Shown: positions 17,174 to 25,917 of the stretch, in pieces | Layout of the letters: each line of letters opens with the position of its first letter | Position numbering within the stretch: the first letter of the stretch is position 1 | Assembly: GCA_942492905.1 (NCBI GenBank) | Contig: OW818657.1 | Location: 4,836,001 to 4,900,000 of the forward strand | Reading direction: 5' to 3' | DNA length: 64,000 bases | Source of the DNA: CAIZWU01 sp942492905 | GTDB taxonomy: Bacteria; Verrucomicrobiota; Verrucomicrobiia; Verrucomicrobiales; V1-33 | Program-made: the position numbers and the translations under genes | The notes under the pieces: generated by a model | Told to the model about the DNA's origin: nothing | Databases searched by the model: none | Seen by the model: only the letters and a program-made list of their open reading frames with translations

Positions 17174-18319
17174 ATGACCCGCTTCTTCCACCACCCGCAC
17201 CCCTTGCCGCTGCGTTCCGGCGAGACGTTGCCGGCCTTCACCCTCTCCTACGAAATCCAAGGCACCCTGAATGCCGACGGTTCCAACGCCATCCTCCTCT
17301 TCCACGCCCTCTCCGGCAGCCAGCATGCGGCAGGTTTCAACGATGACGTGCCTGACACCGGGGGCCGCTGGACCGAAGATCTGTTCGATGGCTGGTGGAG
17401 CGACTTCATCGGCTTCGGCAAGGCGCTCGATACCAGCAAATACTGCGTCATCTGCGCGAACTTCCTCGGCGGCTGTTATGGCTCCACCGGCCCCGCCTCG
17501 GAAAATCCGCTCACCGGCCAGCCTTGGGGCAGCGCCTTCCCCCATGTCAGTGTTTCGGACATCGTGGCCTCCCAGATGCTCCTCCTCGACCACCTCGGCA
17601 TCCGCACCCTGCACGCCGTGGTCGGTCCCAGTGTGGGCGGCCTCTGTGCGCTCGCCGTCGCCACGCAATACCCTGACCGGGTCCGTCTTGTGGTTCCCAT
17701 CGCCAGCGGTGGCCCCACCACGGTCCTGAACCGGCTTTTTCTATTCGAGCAGATCCTCGCCATCGAAAACGACCCCAACTTCAACGCCGGTGACTACTAT
17801 CACAGTTCGCCCCCGGTGTATGGACTCGCCCTCGCCCGCATGATCAGCCACAAGAGCTTCGTCCACCTCGATGAAATCGAAAGCCGCGCCCGGGGGGAAG
17901 TCAAACAACCCGGCCAGGGCCTCGCCTGGTATCGTCTGCGCGACAGCATCGAGAGCTACATGCTCCACCAGGGCAAGAAGTTCGTCACCCGCTTCGATGC
18001 CAACACCTACCTGCGGATCTGTGAGGCCTGGAGCACCTTTGACCCGGTCGCCGAAGCCGGAGCCGCCTCCTGGGATGCCCTCCTGGAGCCCTGCCGCCGC
18101 CACGGCCAGCATTTCCTCATCTTCAGTATCGACAGCGATTTCTGTTTCTATCCGGAAGAACAAAGCGCCCTCGTCCGCCATCTCCGGGACGCCGCCTGCG
18201 ACGTCATGCACATCACCGTCCACAGCCTGAAAGGCCACGATTCGTTTCTCCTCGAACCCCTGCTCTACACGCCCCATCTCGCCTACGCCCTTGAAGCTGC
18301 CCATCCGGCCCGCTCCTGA
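17174..18319 (+). CDS. metX: Homoserine O-acyltransferase (MetX-type alpha/beta hydrolase)
   Basis: A protein of 381 residues, normal for MetX. It activates homoserine with an acetyl (or succinyl) group for methionine synthesis. The N-terminal AILLFHALSGS and the NFLGGCYGSTGP segment are typical. The catalytic triad can be read as Ser153 in GPSVGG, Asp322 in DSDFCF and His355 in KGHDSF. The nucleophile elbow is GPSVGG, where most MetX proteins have GGSxGG, so the second glycine is a proline. No SAM riboswitch was found upstream. The GH25-like lipoprotein gene follows after 39 bases. Confidence 0.88.
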   Translation: MTRFFHHPHPLPLRSGETLPAFTLSYEIQGTLNADGSNAILLFHALSGSQHAAGFNDDVPDTGGRWTEDLFDGWWSDFIGFGKALDTSKYCVICANFLGGCYGSTGPASENPLTGQPWGSAFPHVSVSDIVASQMLLLDHLGIRTLHAVVGPSVGGLCALAVATQYPDRVRLVVPIASGGPTTVLNRLFLFEQILAIENDPNFNAGDYYHSSPPVYGLALARMISHKSFVHLDEIESRARGEVKQPGQGLAWYRLRDSIESYMLHQGKKFVTRFDANTYLRICEAWSTFDPVAEAGAASWDALLEPCRRHGQHFLIFSIDSDFCFYPEEQSALVRHLRDAACDVMHITVHSLKGHDSFLLEPLLYTPHLAYALEAAHPARS

Positions 18320-18358
18320 TTCATCACTCCCTGTCTTTCCACCCGATCCGTTTTCTGC

Positions 18359-19240
18359 ATGAAACGTCTGTTCCTGTTCCCCCTGGTCCTCCTGCTCGCC
18401 CAATGCAGCACCGGCGGTTCCGCCCCCATCGCCACCACGGTCGCCGCCCCTGCTTCCGGCTTGCCAACCATCATCAACGTCTCCGCGTATGACCCCAAGG
18501 AGCGGCAACGCGAAGGCAATGGCTTCTCCGAGCACAACGTCACTGCCCTGCGGACAAATGGGGCCTCGGGTCTGATTGCCCGGGCCGGCAAAGGCGGCAA
18601 TCTGGACACCAAATGCGCCAACTTCCTCGCTTCTGCGGACAAGGCAGGAATGTTGCCAGGCGTTTATTACCGTCTGCAGAACCATGTCGATGCCGTGGCC
18701 CAGGCCGACCAGTTGGTGAACCGCGCTCAGGCCCTCGCCCGCAGCCGCAACTGGAACGCCCCGGCCCTGCTGCTCTGCGGTGACTATGACGCCAACTCCC
18801 GGCTCTCCGACATCCTCCGCTTCATGGACCGGGTGGAATCCCGCACCGGCATCGTTCCCGTCGCCTATCTGGAAAACAGCCAGCATCTCAAACTGCTGCT
18901 GGGCAATGCCGATGCCGCCACCAAAGCCAAACTCCGCCGCGCCCCGTATTGGCTGGCCCTCTATGCCCATGACAGTGGCGCGGGGCCGGTCTTCCCCGCC
19001 CCCGGCCACCCCCAGGGCCTGCTGGATCAATACCGGGTCTGGCCCAACTGGACCCTCTGGCAGTATGGTGGGGTCGATTGGGAAGGCGGCCGCTCCCGCC
19101 CCAAAGTCTACTCCCATAACCGCTACCGTTTCAGTCCCTTCTTCGGAAACCTCGACCGCCCGATCGAACGCAACGTCTTCAATGGTTCCCCCGCCGCCCT
19201 CCAGGCCTTCTGGCAACGGCATGGCCTGAAGCTGCCTTGA
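18359..19240 (+). CDS. GH25-like (lysozyme-fold) lipoprotein
   Basis: A protein of 293 residues. The signal peptide ends LLLAQC with lipidation at Cys16. The mature part follows the GH25 barrel order: IINVSAYD near 39-45, GLIARAGKGG, an AGMLPGVYYRL segment near 96-106, and ALLLCGDYD at 136-144. WLALY and WTLWQYGG come later. GH25 enzymes are muramidases with a DxE motif on the fourth strand; here the corresponding motif reads D142-Y-D144, so activity is uncertain. It may be a cell-wall-binding or altered-specificity relative anchored to a membrane. Confidence 0.6.
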   Translation: MKRLFLFPLVLLLAQCSTGGSAPIATTVAAPASGLPTIINVSAYDPKERQREGNGFSEHNVTALRTNGASGLIARAGKGGNLDTKCANFLASADKAGMLPGVYYRLQNHVDAVAQADQLVNRAQALARSRNWNAPALLLCGDYDANSRLSDILRFMDRVESRTGIVPVAYLENSQHLKLLLGNADAATKAKLRRAPYWLALYAHDSGAGPVFPAPGHPQGLLDQYRVWPNWTLWQYGGVDWEGGRSRPKVYSHNRYRFSPFFGNLDRPIERNVFNGSPAALQAFWQRHGLKLP

Positions 19241-19429
19241 AGAGGTATCCTTCCTGGCCATCCCATGCGGAGACGCTCCATGGCAGGCCTGACCCTGCCT
19301 CATCGCCTAACGGATCCTCCATCCACCCCTGCTTTCCCCCGGCGCCTGCTTCGGGGAATTCCCAGGATTGCCTGACCCGCCAGACCGTTGAAAGATCCGG
19401 GCCTTTCCTTCCCCTCCAAAATCCCCCAC

Positions 19430-20425
19430 ATGCGCTGCTATTCCGTTATTCTGCTGAGCCTTGCCTCGGTCTCCTCCACCTTTGCCGGCCTGCCGCCCAG
19501 GGCCACCCCGGCCGCGCCCCCGGTAACCGGGACGACTCCAGCCAAACCTCTGACCGGGGACGCCGTCGATAAATTGCTCGCCCAGCTGACGGAAATCGAT
19601 ACCTCCCTGAAAGGCAAACGCAGTGCTTACAATGCCAGTGTGCTGCCCAAATTAAAGGACGCGGGAGCCAATGATGACAAGGCTTTCTCCCTCTGGCTGG
19701 ATGCCATGCGGGATCAGGAATACGAAGCCCAGGGCCGCACGGCCACGGAGTTCTCCGACTTCCGCAATGGCAAGGCCAAGGAACTGCGGGGCGACCCCTC
19801 TTTCACCACCCAGCTCCGGCTGCAGTGCCAGTTCCTTGCCCTCGTCATTCTCCAGGCCGATGCCGTATCCGACGAAGCCCGGCTGGAATTGGTCCAAGGG
19901 GCCTCCGCCTACCTCGACGACTTTGTTGCCAGTGCGAAAAAACTGACCGGCAAAACAGACGAACTCCGCAACAGCGCGATCGACTCCGTGATCGGCAAAC
20001 ACCTCAAACTCGACGTCTCGGCGCGCAAACAGGGGGGCTCCGCCGCCTACCTCCCCGGCAGCATCAGCGAGATCTATCAGCAGATGATCCTGCCATATTA
20101 CCGGGAAAAAAAGGCCGCTGCCAACATCGGGGCCGCGTGGACCAAACGCATCAGTCAGGAAACCGCCATCGTCGAACTGGCCAAGGTGCCCGAACAACTC
20201 GAAAAATTCCAGAAGGAGCGCCTCCCGGAACTGAAATGGGGCCAGGCGAAGGATCTCTTTGAAGCCGGGCAGCAGGAGCCTGCCGCGGCCGCCATGATGA
20301 CAATCATCAAAGCCAACCTCGCCCACCGCAATGCCGCGGCCTGGATCGCGGAGCTCACCTCCCTCGCCCAGGAATCCGGAAATCCTGCCGCCGTGGGTGT
20401 CCCGGGAGCGCAAGGCCCTACCTAG
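19430..20425 (+). CDS. Secreted protein of unknown function
   Basis: A protein of 331 residues from the ATG at 19430. MRCYSVILLSLASVSSTFAG is a good signal peptide with cleavage after AFA-like FAG. The mature protein starts with a Pro/Ala-rich linker and is then mostly alpha-helical and hydrophilic, with no motif I recognise. It lies between the GH25-like lipoprotein gene (189 bases upstream) and ilvB. The export signal is clear; the function is not. Confidence 0.75.
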   Translation: MRCYSVILLSLASVSSTFAGLPPRATPAAPPVTGTTPAKPLTGDAVDKLLAQLTEIDTSLKGKRSAYNASVLPKLKDAGANDDKAFSLWLDAMRDQEYEAQGRTATEFSDFRNGKAKELRGDPSFTTQLRLQCQFLALVILQADAVSDEARLELVQGASAYLDDFVASAKKLTGKTDELRNSAIDSVIGKHLKLDVSARKQGGSAAYLPGSISEIYQQMILPYYREKKAAANIGAAWTKRISQETAIVELAKVPEQLEKFQKERLPELKWGQAKDLFEAGQQEPAAAAMMTIIKANLAHRNAAAWIAELTSLAQESGNPAAVGVPGAQGPT

Positions 20426-20563
20426 CCGGAAGGCCTCAATCCCGGCCGCCGCAGGGCTGAAAACCGGTCTTTCCGCCGGTCAACTTCCCGTTTTACAAAA
20501 ACCCTTCCATCGGTAGGTTGCGCGTCCGCTGAATTCAATCTCCAACGCCCGTTTCCTTCCCAC

Positions 20564-22405
20564 ATGAGCACCCCTGCCGCCCCCGCTTCCTCCAAACCCG
20601 CTGAATCCGCCGCTCCCGAGCGCGGTGAACTCATGCCCGGCGCGGAAATCCTGGTCAAGTGCCTCGAGAAAGAAGGGGTGGAGTGGATCTTCGCCTATCC
20701 AGGCGGCGCGTCGATGCCGATGCACCAGGCGCTCAGCAAAAGCGACATTATCCGGACCGTCCTGCCCCGCCATGAACAGGGCGGCTCTTTTGCCGCTGAA
20801 GGCTACGCCCGCGCCACCGGCAAGGCCGGGGTTTGCATGGGAACTTCCGGACCGGGAGCCACCAATCTGGTGACGGCCATCGCGGATGCCTATCTGGATT
20901 CCACCCCCCTCGTGGCCATCACCGGCCAGGTGCCGACCTTCATGATCGGCCGCGGGGCCTTCCAGGAGACCGACTTCTTCGGTGTCACCCTGCCCATCGT
21001 CAAACACAGCTACCTCGTCACCGATCCGAACGATATTCCCCGCATCGTGAAGGAAGCCTTCCACATTGCCCAGTCCGGCCGTCCGGGACCGGTGGTGATC
21101 GATATGCCGAAGGACGTGCAGGAAACCCGCACCCAGCCCATTTACCCTGACAAAGTCGAACTGCGCGGTTACAAGCTCCTGACCGAAGTCGACGAGGTCG
21201 CTCTCAACGAAGCCATGGGCCTGCTGAAGCAAGCCAAGCGCCCGGTCATCTACGCCGGTGGCGGCATCATCAGCGGCGAAGCTTCCGCCGAGCTGCTCGA
21301 ATTCGCCGAGCGCGCCCAGATCCCGGTCACCACCACCCTGATGGGCGTCGGCGCCTTCCCCGAAACCCACCCACTTTCCCTGAAATGGCTCGGCATGCAC
21401 GGCACCGTGGCCGCCAACAACGCCGCCAACGAAGCCGATCTCCTGCTGGCCCTCGGCGTGCGGTTTGATGACCGGGTCACCGGCAAGGTCGAGAAATTCT
21501 GCGAGCACGGCACGATCATCCACATCGACATCGACAACGCCGAGATCAACAAAAACAAACTGGTCCGCCTCCCCATCCAGGCCGACATCAAGCTGGCCCT
21601 CAGCAAGCTCAACGTCCTCCTCGAAAAGGCCGGCTACGAAAAAGGCGGCAACCGTCACGCGGCCTGGCACGAACAGATCGCCCAGTGGAAAGAGGAATCC
21701 CCCATGCAGTATGAAGACGAGGATCCCAACCTCATCCCTCCGCAGTGGGTCATCGAGCAGCTTTACGACCTCACCAAGGACACCGATTTCTACATGACCA
21801 CCGGAGTCGGCCAACACCAGATGTGGGCCGCGCAGTACTATCACTTCGACAAACCCCGCCGCCTCATCACCAGCCTCGGCCTCGGTTCCATGGGTTACGG
21901 CTACCCGGCTGCCCTCGGGGTCAAAGCCGCCTTCCCTGACGCCGAAGTGGTGGACATCGATGGCGATGGCTCCTTCATCATGAATATCCAGGAACTCGCC
22001 ACTGCGGTGGCCGAGAACATCCCGGCCAAGGCCATTATCCTGAACAACCAGCACCTCGGCATGGTGGTCCAATGGGAAGACTTGAAATACAAGTCCAACC
22101 GCGCCAACACCTTCCTCGGCAAGCTCGACACCCCCAAGGACATCTATCCGAATTACGTCAAAATCTGTGAAGGTTTTGAAGTCCCCTGCGAGCACATCAC
22201 CCGCCGCGAGGATGTGGTCCCGGCCCTCAAGCGCATGCTGGCCTCCAAGACCGCTTACGTGCTCGATATTATGGTCCCACACACCGAGCACGTGCTCCCC
22301 ATGATCCCTGGAGGCATGACCTACAAGGACATTATCACCAAGCCGATCCGCAACGAAGACGGCACCAAGGGCTTCGGTGACATCAAGGTGGCCACCGCGC
22401 TGTAA
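20564..22405 (+). CDS. ilvB: Acetolactate synthase large subunit
   Basis: A protein of 613 residues with about 25 extra N-terminal residues compared with typical IlvB. It condenses two pyruvates (or pyruvate and 2-oxobutyrate) using TPP in branched-chain amino acid synthesis. The TPP glutamate is E71 in RHEQGGSFAAEGYARATG. The FAD-region segment RFDDRVTGK and the TPP/Mg motif starting DGDGSFIMN near 465 are present. The segments GTSGPGATNL and GRGAFQETD are diagnostic. No ilvN regulatory subunit or ilvC is next to it, so the rest of the pathway is elsewhere. No Shine-Dalgarno sequence. Confidence 0.95.
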   Translation: MSTPAAPASSKPAESAAPERGELMPGAEILVKCLEKEGVEWIFAYPGGASMPMHQALSKSDIIRTVLPRHEQGGSFAAEGYARATGKAGVCMGTSGPGATNLVTAIADAYLDSTPLVAITGQVPTFMIGRGAFQETDFFGVTLPIVKHSYLVTDPNDIPRIVKEAFHIAQSGRPGPVVIDMPKDVQETRTQPIYPDKVELRGYKLLTEVDEVALNEAMGLLKQAKRPVIYAGGGIISGEASAELLEFAERAQIPVTTTLMGVGAFPETHPLSLKWLGMHGTVAANNAANEADLLLALGVRFDDRVTGKVEKFCEHGTIIHIDIDNAEINKNKLVRLPIQADIKLALSKLNVLLEKAGYEKGGNRHAAWHEQIAQWKEESPMQYEDEDPNLIPPQWVIEQLYDLTKDTDFYMTTGVGQHQMWAAQYYHFDKPRRLITSLGLGSMGYGYPAALGVKAAFPDAEVVDIDGDGSFIMNIQELATAVAENIPAKAIILNNQHLGMVVQWEDLKYKSNRANTFLGKLDTPKDIYPNYVKICEGFEVPCEHITRREDVVPALKRMLASKTAYVLDIMVPHTEHVLPMIPGGMTYKDIITKPIRNEDGTKGFGDIKVATAL

Positions 22406-22456
22406 CCGGCCGGCCGGGCCCGTCGGAAAGCGATCCTAAAACTCCCACCCAGACCG

Positions 22457-22486
22457 CCTCCCCAGGAAGGTCGGTCGTTGGGGAGG
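22457..22486 (+). terminator. Possible terminator hairpin after ilvB
   Basis: CCTCCCCA (22457-22464) and TGGGGAGG (22479-22486) form a perfect 8-base-pair stem with a 14-base loop, about 50 bases after the ilvB stop. There is no T-run directly after, so termination is only possible. The rest of 22406-22668 shows no gene. Confidence 0.4.
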
Positions 22487-22668
22487 TCAGGATTTCATTG
22501 CCATCTTGCTCCATGTAGCTCCCGCCCGGCGTGCGGGATCAGACAAAAGGCCCGCGCCCCGGAAGCCCACTGCGCGTAGGGCCCGGAAGACGGGGCCTTG
22601 GCCCTGAACTGGCGCCGTGATCCAGCCCTCCGGCAGAAGGCGACCGTCACCGGTCTTCCCCCCCCGGC

Positions 22669-22827
22669 TCAGATCCGGCCGAGCATGAACAGGATCAGCA
22701 GGATCACCAGCACCAAACCAAGGCCACCGGTGGGACCGTAGCCCCAGTTTTTGCTGTGCGGCCAGGTGGGCAAGGCCCCGATCAGCAGGAGGATGATCAC
22801 AATCAGTAAAATGGTTCCCAGTGACAT
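22669..22827 (-). CDS. DUF3309 small membrane protein
   Basis: A 52-residue protein from the ATG at 22827. It starts MSLGTILLIVIILLLIGALP, continues TWPHSKNWGYGPTGGLG and ends in a second hydrophobic helix finishing LGRI. This is the complete DUF3309 pattern: two membrane helices joined by a W-Y-G-P-G-G hairpin loop. The function is unknown; such genes often occur next to other small stress-related genes in environmental bacteria. Here it borders the KaiC-like/kinase operon and is on the same strand, 318 bases beyond that operon's last stop. Confidence 0.88.
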   Translation of the reverse strand: MSLGTILLIVIILLLIGALPTWPHSKNWGYGPTGGLGLVLVILLILFMLGRI

Positions 22828-23145
22828 AGTGTTGTTATTTCAGGTAAAGTGCAAAACTGGCGGCGGCGGAAATCCGCGATGCCTGTTGGATCAATCAAGC
22901 TTGGCGGTCCCCTTGGCGCTATGGGGTGAAACCCTACTCACTGATGAAGAAACCAGACAGAGGCAGCCAGCCACTGCCCCTTATCCCAAAGCACTAAACC
23001 AGCCGCCCGCCGACAACATGGCAGGCTCCTGCAGCCTGACGCTCTGATGTTATTAGATCATGGGACGAAATTGAGGGCCGAGCATCCCGCCGTTCCTCCC
23101 CGGACAACGGACCGCGCAGGGAATCCGGGTCGCCGCTGTCAGACG
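22828..23145. other. Intergenic region between the response regulator and DUF3309 genes
   Basis: I see no gene. It holds one copy of repeat B (22919-22940) and a short hairpin GCGGAAATCCGC near 22865. The DUF3309 promoter should be here. Confidence 0.55.
22919..22940 (+). repeat. Intergenic repeat B, copy 1
   Basis: A 22-base element containing ATGGGGTGAAA and CCTACT. It is identical at 19 of 22 positions to the reverse complement of 28325-28346. The pair therefore forms an inverted repeat around the KaiC-like/kinase/regulator operon. Confidence 0.55.
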
Positions 23146-23823
23146 CTAGATAGCCGTCCCCTGCACGCTGCTTTCGATGATACCGGCAGCGATGGCGTGC
23201 CGCGTGAGTCCGGCGGTGTCGTGGATGTTGAGTTTGTGCATGAGGCTCTGCCGGTGTTTTTCCACGGTCTTGATGCTGATGTGCAGTTCATCAGCGGTTT
23301 GTTTATTGGCTTTGCCCTCGGCGATGAGTTGGAGCACCTCGGTTTCCCGCGAGGTCAACAGGGAGGCATTTCTGCCAGACAGATTTCCCCGGGCCGGGGT
23401 TTTGCGGTCATGATTCTTGATGCGTCGGGAGATGCTGGGGCTGAAAAAGGTCCTGCCCTGTTGGATTTCGCGAATGGCTTCGGGCAGCACATGGGCCGCG
23501 GTTTGTTTGATCAGATAGCCGGACGCACCGAGCGCCATGACCTGCTCGACGTAGGCGTCATCACTATGGGCGGAGAGCATGAGGACTTTGGTGGACGGGG
23601 CGGTCTGCAGAATCTGCCTCGTCGCCTCCAGTCCGTTGAGCAGCGGCATGGCAATATCCATGACCACCACATCCGGCCCGAGCTGGCTGACCAAGGCGAC
23701 CGCCTGACGGCCGTTTTCGGCTTCACCCACAATCTTGATATCCGTTTCGAGCTTCAACAAGGCGCGCAGACCTTCGCGGACGATCATATGGTCTTCCGCC
23801 AGCAGGACAGTGATGGGTTTCAT
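23146..23823 (-). CDS. NarL/FixJ-family response regulator
   Basis: A protein of 225 residues. The receiver domain has the acidic pair E10-D11, phospho-acceptor D56 in VVVMDIAMP, and the lysine of LIKQTA near 105. A LuxR-type helix-turn-helix lies at about 155-210 (LTSRETEVLQLIAEGK and then TVEKHRQSLMHKL). It is the last gene of the operon and the obvious partner of the histidine kinase encoded 64 bases upstream. Its targets are unknown; the nearby stress genes are candidates (inference). Confidence 0.95.
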   Translation of the reverse strand: MKPITVLLAEDHMIVREGLRALLKLETDIKIVGEAENGRQAVALVSQLGPDVVVMDIAMPLLNGLEATRQILQTAPSTKVLMLSAHSDDAYVEQVMALGASGYLIKQTAAHVLPEAIREIQQGRTFFSPSISRRIKNHDRKTPARGNLSGRNASLLTSRETEVLQLIAEGKANKQTADELHISIKTVEKHRQSLMHKLNIHDTAGLTRHAIAAGIIESSVQGTAI

Positions 23824-23887
23824 GGGAGCTTGCTTGGTTGGTTGTCAGGCGCCCATCGACCGGGCTGGCCCTTGGATTTGAAGATTG

Positions 23888-25903
23888 TCATCGGACTTCA
23901 CCCGCCGGAGCGGCACAGGACACCAAGACGCCTCCCCCGGCGGCATCGGCGACCGACAGGGTGCCCTGGATGATCCGCGCGCGATACTGCATGATGCGCA
24001 GGCCCATGCCGCCGGTCTCCGGCACGTCGGGCCGCAGTCCCGTGCCATCGTCGCGCACCGTCAGCAGCCAGGAGCCGTTCTGATTGCTCAAGTGGATCAC
24101 TATCTTCCCGGCATGAGCGTGTTTGACGGCATTCTGCACGGCCTCCTGGGCGATGCGCAGGAGCTGCACTGACGTGGCGTCCTTCACCCCGGTCGCCGCC
24201 AGCAATCCACCTTCCACGCTGCATTTCACTCCAAATTGCTGCCGGGTGCGCTGTGCAATTCCCTCCAAAGCCGCGACCAGTCCGTGTTGCTCGAGTTCGA
24301 CCGGGTAAAAGCTCTTCGCCAGATCCCTGGCGTTGCTGTGTGCCTTCTCCAGCAGCTGGCAAAGCCGGTGGGCTTCGCCGGCCTGTTTCGGCGCCAGCTT
24401 CAGCAGTTTCTGCTCCAGCACAAACAGCATCATGGCGATTCCGGTCAGCTCCTGGACCAGTCCGTCGTGCAATTCCTGCCCCAGCCGTTCCCGTTCCCCC
24501 TCGATGGCTCCGGCAATTTCGGCCTCCAGACGTTTGCGTTCGTCGGCCTCGGCCAGCAATTGCGCGTGCGCCGCGGTCAATTCCGCCGTCCGGTTGGCCA
24601 CTATCCCCTCGAGTTGGACGGCCCGGTCGGCCAGTTGCGCCTCGGCGTCCAACAATTCCTCCTGGGCATTCATCATGTCATCAATGTCGGTGTTGGAGCC
24701 GATCCACATCGTGGTTTTGCCCTCGGCATTCCTCATGGCGTAAGCACGTGACAGGTGCCAGCGGTACCCGCCGTCCCTGCCCCGGAAACGATGTTCAAAT
24801 TCGAAAGGGTCTCCCGCCTCCACCGCCTGTTTCCAGCGCCGCATAGTTTCGGCAAAATCATCGGGATGGATGCAATGCCCCCAGCCCCAGCCCTGCATCG
24901 CCTCGAAGGCCAGCCCCGTGAATTCGGTCCACTGCCGGTTCAAATAATCCAGCTCCCCGGCAGGCGTCGCGGTAAAGATTTTCTGCGGCATGGATTCCGC
25001 CATGAAACGAAACCGCTCCCCCGCCTCGCGCAGGGCCTCCCCCACCTGCTTGCGCTTGGTGATGTCAGTGATGTTCTGCAGAACCGAAGCCGGCTTCCCG
25101 TCCGCGTCCCGGTCCAGGGTTTTGCGCACGAGGACCGTAATGCACTGACCATCGCGTCTCGTATGCACCAGCTCGCCGGTCCACTGGCCGGTCCGATGCA
25201 GCTCTGCGGTGATGAGCTCCAAGGGCTCCGGGTATTCGGTGTGAAACAGAAAATCACTGACTTTTCCCAACGCCTCTTCAGATGACCAGCCATACAGTTC
25301 TTCCGCGCCATGATTCCAGTAACTGATCTTTCCATCCACCCCACGCACGATGATGGCATCATGGGTCAGGTCCAACAACCGGGCCTTCTCCGCCAGCTCA
25401 CGGGCCGTTTCCCGGCGCACCGTGATTTCCTGCCTCAGTTGCCCATTGAGGTTCTCCGCCATCTCCGTCAGTTCGTGCTGACGCAGCGAACCGATTACCA
25501 AGGCCTCGTTCACCGCGACCATGGCTTCATGCCCCTGGGTCTTCCTGGTGACCTGGATCATGATGCCGGCGCTCGGATCGTCCGCGAGGAAAGGCCAGAT
25601 GGCATAGGACCAGAAGACCGGTTGGGTTTTGCCATGATCTTTCCCGGCGTGGCTGGCTGGTTTTCCGGTGCGCAAAACCCGGTTGAGCCACTTGACGCAT
25701 TGGTCCTTTTCAGGCAGCAGCCCGGGGAGGGGGTTCCCGATGAGTTGTTCCCAAGTCTGATGCAGCAGCCGGCAAAAGGCTGGATTGACATAGCGCAGAA
25801 TGTGCCCGGTCCCCTCCACCGTGGCCATCGGCAATGGGGCATGATCGAGGCCGGAACACAATAATCCCATCGGCTGCGGAACTGTGGTGGATGTTGCGGC
25901 CAT
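23888..25903 (-). CDS. Soluble triple-PAS sensor histidine kinase (NarX/DegS-type)
   Basis: A protein of 671 residues without membrane helices. Three PAS domains lie at about 15-120, 170-285 and 295-410; the last contains the FxEFEHRFRGRDGGYRW segment of PAS_3. A coiled coil at about 410-470 leads to a HisKA_3 dimerisation domain with His479 in GQELHDGLVQEL. The ATPase domain has QEAVQNAVKHAH near 586-597 and DDGTGL near 618. It should sense a cytoplasmic signal such as redox, light or a small molecule and phosphorylate the adjacent regulator. It starts 14 bases after the KaiC-like gene. Confidence 0.95.
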   Translation of the reverse strand: MAATSTTVPQPMGLLCSGLDHAPLPMATVEGTGHILRYVNPAFCRLLHQTWEQLIGNPLPGLLPEKDQCVKWLNRVLRTGKPASHAGKDHGKTQPVFWSYAIWPFLADDPSAGIMIQVTRKTQGHEAMVAVNEALVIGSLRQHELTEMAENLNGQLRQEITVRRETARELAEKARLLDLTHDAIIVRGVDGKISYWNHGAEELYGWSSEEALGKVSDFLFHTEYPEPLELITAELHRTGQWTGELVHTRRDGQCITVLVRKTLDRDADGKPASVLQNITDITKRKQVGEALREAGERFRFMAESMPQKIFTATPAGELDYLNRQWTEFTGLAFEAMQGWGWGHCIHPDDFAETMRRWKQAVEAGDPFEFEHRFRGRDGGYRWHLSRAYAMRNAEGKTTMWIGSNTDIDDMMNAQEELLDAEAQLADRAVQLEGIVANRTAELTAAHAQLLAEADERKRLEAEIAGAIEGERERLGQELHDGLVQELTGIAMMLFVLEQKLLKLAPKQAGEAHRLCQLLEKAHSNARDLAKSFYPVELEQHGLVAALEGIAQRTRQQFGVKCSVEGGLLAATGVKDATSVQLLRIAQEAVQNAVKHAHAGKIVIHLSNQNGSWLLTVRDDGTGLRPDVPETGGMGLRIMQYRARIIQGTLSVADAAGGGVLVSCAAPAGEVR

Positions 25904-25917
25904 GGCAGCGGCCCCCC

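Noticed and set aside
22941..22957. CTGATGA and AGAAACC close together, resembling hammerhead ribozyme core pieces
   Set aside because: The bases between the two pieces cannot form stem II and the other stems do not pair.
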